Source: Bacteroidia bacterium
GTDB taxonomy: Bacteria > Bacteroidota > Bacteroidia > Bacteroidales > Rikenellaceae
DNA length: 22,814 bases
Reading direction: 5' to 3'
Assembly (NCBI GenBank): GCA_025999315.1
Contig: BNXD01000022.1
Span: 1 to 22,814 of the forward strand
Shown here: positions 14,135 through 21,253 of the stretch, in pieces
Layout of the letters: each line of letters starts with the position of its first letter
How positions within the stretch are numbered: position 1 is the stretch's first letter
Translations under genes and position numbers: made by a program
The notes under the pieces: model-generated
Databases searched by the model: none
Seen by the model: the letters and a program-made list of their open reading frames with translations, nothing else
What the model was told of the DNA's origin: nothing

Positions 14135-17100
14135 ATGAGACAAAGAACTTTGTTATCCCTGCTTCTGCCATTGTTGGCAGTGTGTCTGGGAGGGGGGGGG
14201 TACGCTCAGAACCGGGCCGTTACCGGTAATGTGGTAGACAAGGAGAACAATCACCCTCTTGCCGGAGCGATAATATATATTACCGGCACAAAAAACGGTA
14301 CTACCACCAACTCTAATGGCCTCTTCTCGCTCACCGCGCCTGAGTCGGCCATGCAGATTACTGTCAGTTTCATGGGCTATGAAACGAAAACTCTCGACAT
14401 AACTCCCAACATGAGCGTCGCGCTCGTCTCCGCGGCCAACACCATGGAGGATCTCGTGATCTCGGGTTACTCCATGGTCAAGAGGAAAGACCTCACCGGC
14501 TCGATAGGCGTTTTGAAGTCCGACGACAACTTTTCGGTAGGCAAGACCGACGCCCAGCAAGCTTTGCAGGGACGTCTGGCCGGCGTCAACGTTACCCGCT
14601 CCGACGGCGCCCCGGGCGGCGGCGTCTCGGTGCAGATAAGGGGCACCAACACCCTCTACGGCACCACCGAACCTTTGTATGTGGTGGACGGTATACCCAT
14701 GGCCGTCAGCAACCAGCGCGGGCTGAACAGCGGCAACGACGTGGCCACCTCCAACTCGCTCGCCTTCCTCGACCCCAACGACATAGAGTCGATGGAGGTG
14801 CTCAAGGACGCCTCGTCGATCGCGCTCTACGGATCGCGCGGTGTGAACGGCGTGATCATCATCACCACCAAATCGGGCAAAAGCCTCGCCTCGCAGGACA
14901 GGGTCAACATCAGCTATAACACCTCCGTCTCGAACGTAGCCAACAAGATGGAGATGCTCAGCAGCCAGGAATATGCCCAGTATGTCAACGCGTCCAAGAT
15001 GAATACCTCCATCCTCAACGGAAGCACCTCGCCATGGCCCGGCGGCGTGCCATACAGCGGCTCATGGGACGAAGCGACACAAAGATACAACGACAAACCA
15101 TCCGATTTTCCGCTCAACGACCGCCATTACTGGCAGGATCAGGTGTTGCAGACGGCCATCAGCCACGACCTGAGTCTCGATCTGAGCGGAAGCGGCAAGG
15201 GATACGATTACTCGCTGTCGGGAGGTTTGACCGACCAGCAGGGCGTTGTCAAAAACTCCTCTTTCAAAAGGTACACCACAAAGATAAACTTCAACAAAGA
15301 GATCAAGCCGTGGCTGAAGATAGGTACGTCGACCAACGTATCCTTCACCAAGTCCAACATGCTCAAAAACTCCACCGACAACTGGAACAACGGCGACGAG
15401 GGCGTCATCCGCTCGGCGCTCTATTTCCCTCCCACCTACAAGGCCGACGATCCGAGGCTGCTCAACGACGAGCTGAACGCCCTGGCTTCCAATCCGCTGG
15501 TCTACACCACTCCACTCAACGAAACCAGAGGCTACACCGCCTACACGTCCAATTATGCGAACATCAACATCATGAAAGGGCTTGTTTTCCGAACGGTTCT
15601 CGGTTACAGTTTCTCCGGCGCAGAGCAGAACCAATACTATGGCGTCAAACTCTGGGAAGGCCGTCCTCCCAAGAACGGGCTTGACGTAAGGGGCAGCAAC
15701 ACATGGGGCGGGCTGGTTTTCGACAACCTGTTGATGTACAACAGGGACTTCGGCAAACACAACGTCAGCGCCACTGCCGCCACATCGTATGAGCAGACCC
15801 GCAGCTATTGGGAATGGGAGAAAAAATCAGGCTTCGGCTCCGACGCCGACCAGGGCTGGCAGATACAGGCTGGCAACAAGTTCGAGGATGCGCAGTCGGG
15901 GCTTTCCGAATCGAGCCTCGTATCGGGGATCTTCCGCGCGGCCTATAACTACGACTCCAAATATTTTGTTACACTGACCGGTCGCTACGACTCGTCGAGC
16001 AAGTTCCGCCCCGGCCGCAGAGGCGCCTTCTTCCCCTCGGCAGGCGTTGCGTATACCGTTACCCGCGAAGAGTTCATGAAGCCGGTCGCCAGTGTGGTCA
16101 ATAACCTTAAGGTCCGTTTCAGCTACGGCAACACCGGCAACCAGGGGATCGGAAGTTATGCGACCTTCGCATTGATGAACCCCGGAAGCTATAATTTCGG
16201 CAGCACGGATACCAACGGATACGGTCTCGACCCGTATAATCCCGGAAATATCTACCTCACATGGGAGACCACCACTCAGGCCGACCTCGGCTTCGACATC
16301 GGTCTTTTCCGTCGGGTGGACCTGACCGTCGACCTCTACCACAAGAACACGAAGAATGTATTGCAGCCGCGCCAGCCTGCTCCCAGCACCGGATTGAAAG
16401 CGCTGATGGACAATATCGGCAATATCACCAACAGGGGTATCGAGCTGACACTCAACGCCAATATCATTGACAAAGGCAAAGACAGGCTCAAGTGGGACAT
16501 CGGCGGGACATTCAGCGCCAACCAGAACAAGATCACCCACCTGGGATTCGGCGACTTCGCGCCCAATGTGGCCTACGGCGGCAATGACAAGGCTTTCCTC
16601 AATGCCGAGGGTCGTCCGATCGGCCAGCTTTACGGCTATGTTTACGACGGAATATGGAACTCGCGCGAAGATGTCATAAACAGCGCTCAGTTCCAGAACC
16701 TCTACCCCGGCTACTCGCTGACCGACAACACACAGGCCACCGAGATGCTCATAAAGCAGAAATGGATCGGCGAGATCCGTTATAAAGACCTCGACGAAGA
16801 CGATTCGATCACCGAGAAAGACAAGACCTGGCTGGGCAACACCAATCCCAAATTTATATACGGCATCACCACCACGCTAAATTACAAGGGATTCGACCTC
16901 TACATCCTGATGCAGGGAGTCTATGGCAACATGATACTGAATCAGCCCGCCCAAAGGTTCTACGACTCGGGCAGCTCGCGCAACACCACCGTTGCCGCCC
17001 TCAACAGGGCCTGGTCGCCTCAAAATCCCTCGGGAGACCTTCCGAAACTCTATGAAGACTATGCCAGAACGTTCCGCACGTCGGCCCTCTACATCGAGGA

Positions 17101-17335
17101 CGGCTCGTATTTCAAACTGCGCACGGTCTCCCTCGGCTACACCTTCCGCAACATCAAGTGGGTAAACCTTCTGAGACTGTACGTTTCGGGAAACAACCTG
17201 CTGACCGCCACCAAATATTCGGGATTCGACCCGGAGGTGAACTCTTTCGACTCGAGCCCCTCCATTCGCGGCATCGACGCAGGAGGCTATCCGCATGCCC
17301 GATCGTTCATATTCGGTGTTAATGTTAACTTCTAA
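14135..17335 (+). CDS. SusC-like TonB-dependent glycan transporter
   Basis: A 1066-residue outer-membrane TonB-dependent transporter that should import mannan oligosaccharides. Signal peptide 1-24 (ending GGYAQ), then a carboxypeptidase-regulatory-like domain from about 28 to 105 (VTGNVVDKENNHPLAGAIIY). Next come a TonB-box-like segment (EDLVISGYSMVKRKDLTGSI, 105-124) and the plug, with DAQQALQGRLAGVNV (139-153), LYVVDGIP (181-188) and the typical ALYGSRGVNGVIIITTKSG. The rest is the 22-strand barrel, ending in aromatic F. There is no extra N-terminal STN domain, so it is not an anti-sigma-signalling type. Residues 19-22 of the signal are four glycines encoded partly by a G9 run, a possible slippage site. 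SusD follows after 12 bases, giving the canonical pair. Confidence 0.96.
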   Translation: MRQRTLLSLLLPLLAVCLGGGGYAQNRAVTGNVVDKENNHPLAGAIIYITGTKNGTTTNSNGLFSLTAPESAMQITVSFMGYETKTLDITPNMSVALVSAANTMEDLVISGYSMVKRKDLTGSIGVLKSDDNFSVGKTDAQQALQGRLAGVNVTRSDGAPGGGVSVQIRGTNTLYGTTEPLYVVDGIPMAVSNQRGLNSGNDVATSNSLAFLDPNDIESMEVLKDASSIALYGSRGVNGVIIITTKSGKSLASQDRVNISYNTSVSNVANKMEMLSSQEYAQYVNASKMNTSILNGSTSPWPGGVPYSGSWDEATQRYNDKPSDFPLNDRHYWQDQVLQTAISHDLSLDLSGSGKGYDYSLSGGLTDQQGVVKNSSFKRYTTKINFNKEIKPWLKIGTSTNVSFTKSNMLKNSTDNWNNGDEGVIRSALYFPPTYKADDPRLLNDELNALASNPLVYTTPLNETRGYTAYTSNYANINIMKGLVFRTVLGYSFSGAEQNQYYGVKLWEGRPPKNGLDVRGSNTWGGLVFDNLLMYNRDFGKHNVSATAATSYEQTRSYWEWEKKSGFGSDADQGWQIQAGNKFEDAQSGLSESSLVSGIFRAAYNYDSKYFVTLTGRYDSSSKFRPGRRGAFFPSAGVAYTVTREEFMKPVASVVNNLKVRFSYGNTGNQGIGSYATFALMNPGSYNFGSTDTNGYGLDPYNPGNIYLTWETTTQADLGFDIGLFRRVDLTVDLYHKNTKNVLQPRQPAPSTGLKALMDNIGNITNRGIELTLNANIIDKGKDRLKWDIGGTFSANQNKITHLGFGDFAPNVAYGGNDKAFLNAEGRPIGQLYGYVYDGIWNSREDVINSAQFQNLYPGYSLTDNTQATEMLIKQKWIGEIRYKDLDEDDSITEKDKTWLGNTNPKFIYGITTTLNYKGFDLYILMQGVYGNMILNQPAQRFYDSGSSRNTTVAALNRAWSPQNPSGDLPKLYEDYARTFRTSALYIEDGSYFKLRTVSLGYTFRNIKWVNLLRLYVSGNNLLTATKYSGFDPEVNSFDSSPSIRGIDAGGYPHARSFIFGVNVNF
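14192..14200 (+). repeat. Run of nine G in the SusC signal peptide
   Basis: Nine consecutive G follow GGGA and encode glycines 20-22. Gain or loss of one base would shift the frame about 20 codons into the gene and abolish the transporter. The gene is in frame in this sequence. Confidence 0.9.
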
Positions 17336-17347
17336 ACAGCAAACGAA

Positions 17348-19102
17348 ATGAAAAAATTATTTATAGCACTGGCTGTGGCGGCGGCATTAGCCTCATCGTG
17401 CAATCTCGACGAACGCCCTGCGAGAGTTACCGCCGAAAATCTGGCCGCAGACAAAACCGGGGCGGAGAAGCTGGTCGTCGGCATTTACAGCTATTTCTGG
17501 GAGTCGTACCTGATGACAAAAACCTACTGGGAATGGGTGGAGTATGATCAGGACCTTACCGTAGGCGCGGCATGGGCGCTTTCGACTGCCGGCGCGGGAA
17601 ACTTTGGAGGTCACTGGGGCTATAATAGTGATTCTGATCCGTTCCTGACCTTTTATGTGATAATCTCCCGCTGCAACTCTGCGATCTATGCGCTGCAAAG
17701 CGCGGACCTGAGCGACGATAACATCGCCCAACGCTATGGCGAGACATTGTTCCTCAGGGCTTTCGCCTACTTCCATCTGGTGCGCATGTACGGTTCGGTG
17801 CCTTTGCGTCTGGACATGACGAGCGAAAACGACTGGCCCCGTTCGTCGGTGCCCGATGTTTATGCACAGATAGAACGCGACCTGCAAGAAGCCATCTCCT
17901 ATATGAAATATTACGGTTCGGGCGCAGTGGGCGGATGGGGACACGCCGACAAGACGGCAGCTCAGATACTGTTGGCGCGCGTCTATTGCACCATGGCTTC
18001 GGGCAAGCTCGCCGGGGACGGGGTTCAGATGTACGTCAATATCTTCAATCAAACGGGACAGGAGACCAGTATCGACCCTCTGGCCGATCCGTCCTACCAG
18101 CTTCAATGGACTTCATTCACCACCCAAAAAGTGATGGGTAACATTGTGGAAGACGGTTACAGCTCTTTCGACGCCCAGGACCTGTATGGGAAAGCCGCTG
18201 TGGTGTGCGATTCCGTCATAGCTCGTCGCGGGCTGAGCTTCGACCTGCTGAACGACTGGGCCGATCTGTGGGGCGGCAACAAGATTCGCAACAAAGAGTT
18301 CGTATGGGGTTTTACCGGAATGGAGAAGAGCAACTATCGAACCGAAGGCGGCCCATATTACACTACGCCCAATTCATGGGGTGGCGGCGGCATCATCAGC
18401 ATATCCGACGGATGCTGGAAAATGTACAATTACGACATTACTCCCGGCGCGGTCAATGACGACAGGGCGGCGAAAGGAGTATGGCACTATTGGCGAGGCA
18501 ATGCCGACCAGTGGGTAAGATTCCCCTCGGGCGACATGCGATACGATACCGCCCCCGACGGAAAAAAGCCTGACTCCAGCGCCGAATATGTGAAGGATGC
18601 CACAACAGACAATACATGGGTAAGGGGCGCCGCTTTCAGCAACAAATACTACTGGAGCAATATATCCGACCCTGCGGTGGTCTACTCTGCACATGACAAT
18701 GCGATAGCTCAGGACATCGTCATGATCCGTTTCTCCGATGCCTGGCTGCTCAGAGCAGAGGCCAGAAATGAGACAGGCAATCCCGCGGGCGCTCTGGACG
18801 ACCTGAATGTGATCCGCGACAGGGTGCATGCCGCTCCTTACAACACCACCGACAAGGTACTGCTGCGCAGCCATATATTTCAGGAGCGAGGTCTCGAGTT
18901 CGTCATGGAGCACACACGCCGGTTCGACCTGCTTCGCTGGGGCATGTATCTGAACGTGATGAATTCCAATGTGGTTTCGCTCTCGCCCCACCACAACGAA
19001 GTTATCTCAAGGGTTCGCGAAGCCAAGAGCTTGTTGTGTCCATTCCCGACATCGGAGATGAACCAAAACCACCTCTTCGGCGGCAACAATCCTGGCTGGT
19101 AG
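17348..19102 (+). CDS. SusD-like (RagB/SusD family) glycan-binding lipoprotein
   Basis: A 584-residue outer-membrane lipoprotein that caps the SusC barrel and binds the incoming glycan. The signal ends ALASSC with lipid on C18, followed by NLDERP, typical of the family. RagB/SusD features include LFLRAFAYFHLVRMYGSVPL (residues about 135-154), a helical TPR-like scaffold, and the C-terminal block WLLRAEARNETGNPAGALDDLNVIRDR with EERGLEF-like QERGLEFVMEHTRRFDLLRWG. Length is typical. It follows SusC by 12 bases and is the last gene before a strong terminator, so the plus-strand operon is SusCD only. The surface glycan-binding protein that usually follows SusD is instead on the opposite strand. 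Confidence 0.95.
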   Translation: MKKLFIALAVAAALASSCNLDERPARVTAENLAADKTGAEKLVVGIYSYFWESYLMTKTYWEWVEYDQDLTVGAAWALSTAGAGNFGGHWGYNSDSDPFLTFYVIISRCNSAIYALQSADLSDDNIAQRYGETLFLRAFAYFHLVRMYGSVPLRLDMTSENDWPRSSVPDVYAQIERDLQEAISYMKYYGSGAVGGWGHADKTAAQILLARVYCTMASGKLAGDGVQMYVNIFNQTGQETSIDPLADPSYQLQWTSFTTQKVMGNIVEDGYSSFDAQDLYGKAAVVCDSVIARRGLSFDLLNDWADLWGGNKIRNKEFVWGFTGMEKSNYRTEGGPYYTTPNSWGGGGIISISDGCWKMYNYDITPGAVNDDRAAKGVWHYWRGNADQWVRFPSGDMRYDTAPDGKKPDSSAEYVKDATTDNTWVRGAAFSNKYYWSNISDPAVVYSAHDNAIAQDIVMIRFSDAWLLRAEARNETGNPAGALDDLNVIRDRVHAAPYNTTDKVLLRSHIFQERGLEFVMEHTRRFDLLRWGMYLNVMNSNVVSLSPHHNEVISRVREAKSLLCPFPTSEMNQNHLFGGNNPGW

Positions 19103-19121
19103 CCAGTGGCCGATTTATAAG

Positions 19122-19156
19122 AAAACCTGTCCGGGAGTTCCCGGACAGGTTTTTTT
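19122..19156 (+). terminator. Rho-independent terminator after SusD
   Basis: Stem AAAACCTGTCCGGG (19122-19135) pairs perfectly with CCCGGACAGGTTTT (19140-19153) around the loop AGTT and is followed by more T (T run 19150-19156). It lies 20 bases after the SusD stop. Confidence 0.93.
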
Positions 19157-19177
19157 GTTGTGCGACCAGGCTTAATA

Positions 19178-19196
19178 ATGCGAATCTGGGGTTGAA
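19178..19196 (+). repeat. Boundary motif of repeat cluster 2, left copy
   Basis: ATGCGAATCTGGGGTTGAA, closely matching the cluster 1 boundary motif and lying just after the SusD terminator. Confidence 0.6.
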
Positions 19197-19272
19197 ACAT
19201 ATATGTCCCGGCTCCGTGAACAGAACTCTTTTCATGTCACCCTGAATTCATGTCGCCCTGAGCGCGTTCCTT

Positions 19273-19442
19273 CATGTCACCCTGAGCGGAACGGAGTGAA
19301 GTCGAAGGGTCTCGGCAATGCTGCGGAATCAGTCATTTTGAGATGGTTGCCTTCGGCTTCCTCCTCGCGGCTCGGCATAGATCGAACAAGTTCGCCTCTG
19401 CCCTCGCTCGCAGCGTCGGTCCGACTCCGCTCAGCATGACAT
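19273..19442. repeat. Palindromic unit, long form (170 bases)
   Basis: Same length and layout as 6317-6486, with six differences counted by eye. The central palindrome CGAACAAGTTCG is at 19383-19394. Confidence 0.85.
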
Positions 19443-19502
19443 TTTATTTCTCACTTCTCGTTTCTCAATGTTTTATGTCATGTCACCCTGAGCGCGTTCC
19501 TT

Positions 19503-19599
19503 TATGTCACCCTGAGCGGAACGGAGTGAAGTCGAAGGGTCTCGACGATACTGCCGAATAAGCCTTTTTGAGATGCTTCGACTTCGCTCAGCATGACAT
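19503..19599. repeat. Palindromic unit, short form
   Basis: Arms as in 6165-6256. The stretch from 19441 through its left arm matches 6253 onward almost exactly (one difference seen in about 100 bases). Confidence 0.85.
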
Positions 19600-19677
19600 T
19601 TTATTTCTCACTTCTCGTTTCTCAATGTTTTATGTCATATCACCCTGAGCGGAATCTTCTCCATGTCATCATGAATT

Positions 19678-19774
19678 CATGTCGCCCTGAGCGGAACGGA
19701 GTGAAGTCGAAGGGTCTCGACGATACTGCCGAATAAGCCTTTTTGAGATGCTTCGACTGCGCTCAGCATGACAT
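19678..19774. repeat. Palindromic unit, short form
   Basis: Left arm CATGTCGCCCTGAGCGG, right arm GCGCTCAGCATGACAT. The interior is nearly identical to 19503-19599, suggesting recent tandem duplication. Confidence 0.85.
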
Positions 19775-19800
19775 ATTTGTATTTCAATCTCTTTTATCTT

Positions 19801-19958
19801 ATGTCACCATGAACGAAGTGATGGGTCTCGGTAATGCTGCGGAATCAGTCATTTTGAGATGGTTGCCTTCGGCTTCCTCCTCGCGGCTCGGCATAGCTCG
19901 AACAAGTTCGCCTCTGCCCTCGCTCGCAGCGTCGGTCCGACTCCGCTCGGCATGACAT
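19801..19958. repeat. Palindromic unit, long form with degraded left arm
   Basis: The left arm is reduced to ATGTCACCATGAACGAAGTG, while the interior and right arm follow the long form, with CGAACAAGTTCG at 19899-19910. Confidence 0.75.
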
Positions 19959-19965
19959 ATTAAAT

Positions 19966-19984
19966 TTCAATCATTAATCCGCAT
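19966..19984 (-). repeat. Boundary motif of repeat cluster 2, right copy
   Basis: Read on the minus strand this is ATGCGGATTAATGATTGAA, a more divergent copy just beyond the 3' end of the efflux gene. Confidence 0.5.
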
Positions 19985-19993
19985 GTGCAATTA

Positions 19994-21253
19994 TCACAGC
20001 TCGATGTCCCAGATGGCGGCGGCGCGCTGAAGTTCGACCAGCGCGCCGGCACAATCGAAGAGCGTCTCGAGATAACCGGTCTGCACCTCGTTCCACGTCC
20101 GGCGGGCGTTGAGCACCTCGAGGATGCCCGTCTCGCCACGGCGGTAGCTATATATCTTCTTCTGCAGTATCACGGCGGCCTCGCCGAGCAATCCCCGATC
20201 GAAATGGTCGACCAGGCTGCAGGCGAGGGTATATTTGTTGAAAGCCTGCGTTACCTCGGCGCGTATCTGCAGCTCGGCCGCTTCGTACTGCATGTCGCTC
20301 TGACGGGCCGACAGCCCCGCCGCCGTAACCTCGCCGCGGTTGAGGCCCGAGAACTTCAACGGGACGCTGATGCCCGCCGTGATGCCCTTGAAGGCGGGGG
20401 CGGGGGCAATATCGTTGCGCACCTGGGACGAATAGACACCGCCGATGTTGAGCCCCAGGTCGATGGCGCGGTTGGCGCGGGCCAGACGAAGGTTGCTCTG
20501 CGAGATGTCCTGCGACTTGAGCGCCGCCTTCAGATCGGCGCGCCGGTCGAGGGCCGAGGCGAGCAGGGCGGGCAGCGTGAGATCGCGCCTGAAACGGCCG
20601 AGCGATCCGGCCACCGAGTCGGGCAGGGTCATCTCGCGGCTGCCCTGCATCACAAGCAGCTGCAACAGAGCATCCTGTAGGTCGCCTCGGCGAGAGTAGA
20701 GCTCGAGCTGCAACGTCCCCGCCTCGAGGCGCGACTGGCGGGCGTCGACCTCGGAGATGGCCCCCAAGCGGAAGCGGATGCTGTCGGCGCGGGCCAGCGA
20801 GTCCATCTGCAGGCATGAGGCCCGTTGCACCCCCAAAAGGCTCTGCTCCCTGAGCGCCCCGAGGTAGGCTATGGCGGCGTCGGCGCGAAGGTTGCGAAAG
20901 TAATCCTCCAGCAGGGCGTCGGCCAGTTCGGTCTCGCTGCGGGCCAGCATCATGCGGGCGCGACGTTTGCCCCCCAGCTCGAGGTCGTAGCTCAGCCCCA
21001 CCTCCCAGCCGTAACCCATCTGCAGGTTCCAGTTCTGGTTGTTGTTGTAACCGACCGACAACTCGGGGTCGGGCATCACCCGGGCTGCCTTGGCGCTCGC
21101 CGCGGCGATGTCAACATTGTATTTCTCGGCCAGATAGCCGACGTTGCACTCGCGCACGTTGCGCATGTATTCGGCAAAGGTCAGCACGCTCTGGCTGCGG
21201 GCCGACACGAGGCCGCAGCCGAGCAGCGCGACCATGAACATTGTCTTTTTCAT
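19994..21253 (-). CDS. TolC-like outer-membrane efflux protein (OMF/OEP family)
   Basis: A 419-residue outer-membrane channel subunit for a tripartite RND pump. The start at 21253 gives a signal peptide (MKKTMFMVALLGCGLVSARS) and an ATGA overlap with the upstream pump gene; the frame stays open for another 176 codons upstream, but that part is antisense-like noise within the pump gene. Two OEP repeats are visible, about 25-205 and 215-415, each with long amphipathic helices and typical motifs (YNVDIAAASAKAARVMPDPELS; then DISQSNLRLARANRAIDLGLN). LLGC at 10-13 could act as a lipobox, so lipidation is possible. The gene is more GC-rich than the mannan genes. The expected periplasmic adaptor is not downstream, where the repeat cluster begins. 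Confidence 0.9.
   Translation of the reverse strand: MKKTMFMVALLGCGLVSARSQSVLTFAEYMRNVRECNVGYLAEKYNVDIAAASAKAARVMPDPELSVGYNNNQNWNLQMGYGWEVGLSYDLELGGKRRARMMLARSETELADALLEDYFRNLRADAAIAYLGALREQSLLGVQRASCLQMDSLARADSIRFRLGAISEVDARQSRLEAGTLQLELYSRRGDLQDALLQLLVMQGSREMTLPDSVAGSLGRFRRDLTLPALLASALDRRADLKAALKSQDISQSNLRLARANRAIDLGLNIGGVYSSQVRNDIAPAPAFKGITAGISVPLKFSGLNRGEVTAAGLSARQSDMQYEAAELQIRAEVTQAFNKYTLACSLVDHFDRGLLGEAAVILQKKIYSYRRGETGILEVLNARRTWNEVQTGYLETLFDCAGALVELQRAAAIWDIEL

Larger units (their letters stand above)
19178..19984. repeat. Palindromic repeat cluster 2 between SusD and efflux genes
   Basis: Four palindromic units (19273-19442, 19503-19599, 19678-19774, 19801-19958) and several isolated left-arm fragments fill the interval in the same orientation as cluster 1. 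The spacer after each unit is partly shared: the stretch beginning TTTATTTCTCACTTCTCG after 19442 is also found after 6256 and after 19599. The cluster is bounded by facing ATGCG[AG]AT motifs at 19178-19196 and 19966-19984, as in cluster 1. It carries no gene. Confidence 0.85.
19103..19993. other. Gene-free interval: terminator plus palindromic repeat cluster 2
   Basis: These 891 bases between SusD and the efflux gene contain a terminator at 19122-19156 and then the repeat cluster 19178-19984. Short open frames inside it translate the repeats themselves in several places and are not genes. Confidence 0.85.

Noticed and set aside
14135..14500. Sigma/anti-sigma signalling (STN) domain in SusC
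   Set aside because: The mature N-terminus goes straight into the carboxypeptidase-regulatory-like domain, and no sigma or anti-sigma gene is nearby.
19178..19984. CRISPR array
   Set aside because: Units are long, internally palindromic and unequal in length, spacers are themselves repeated, and no cas gene is present.
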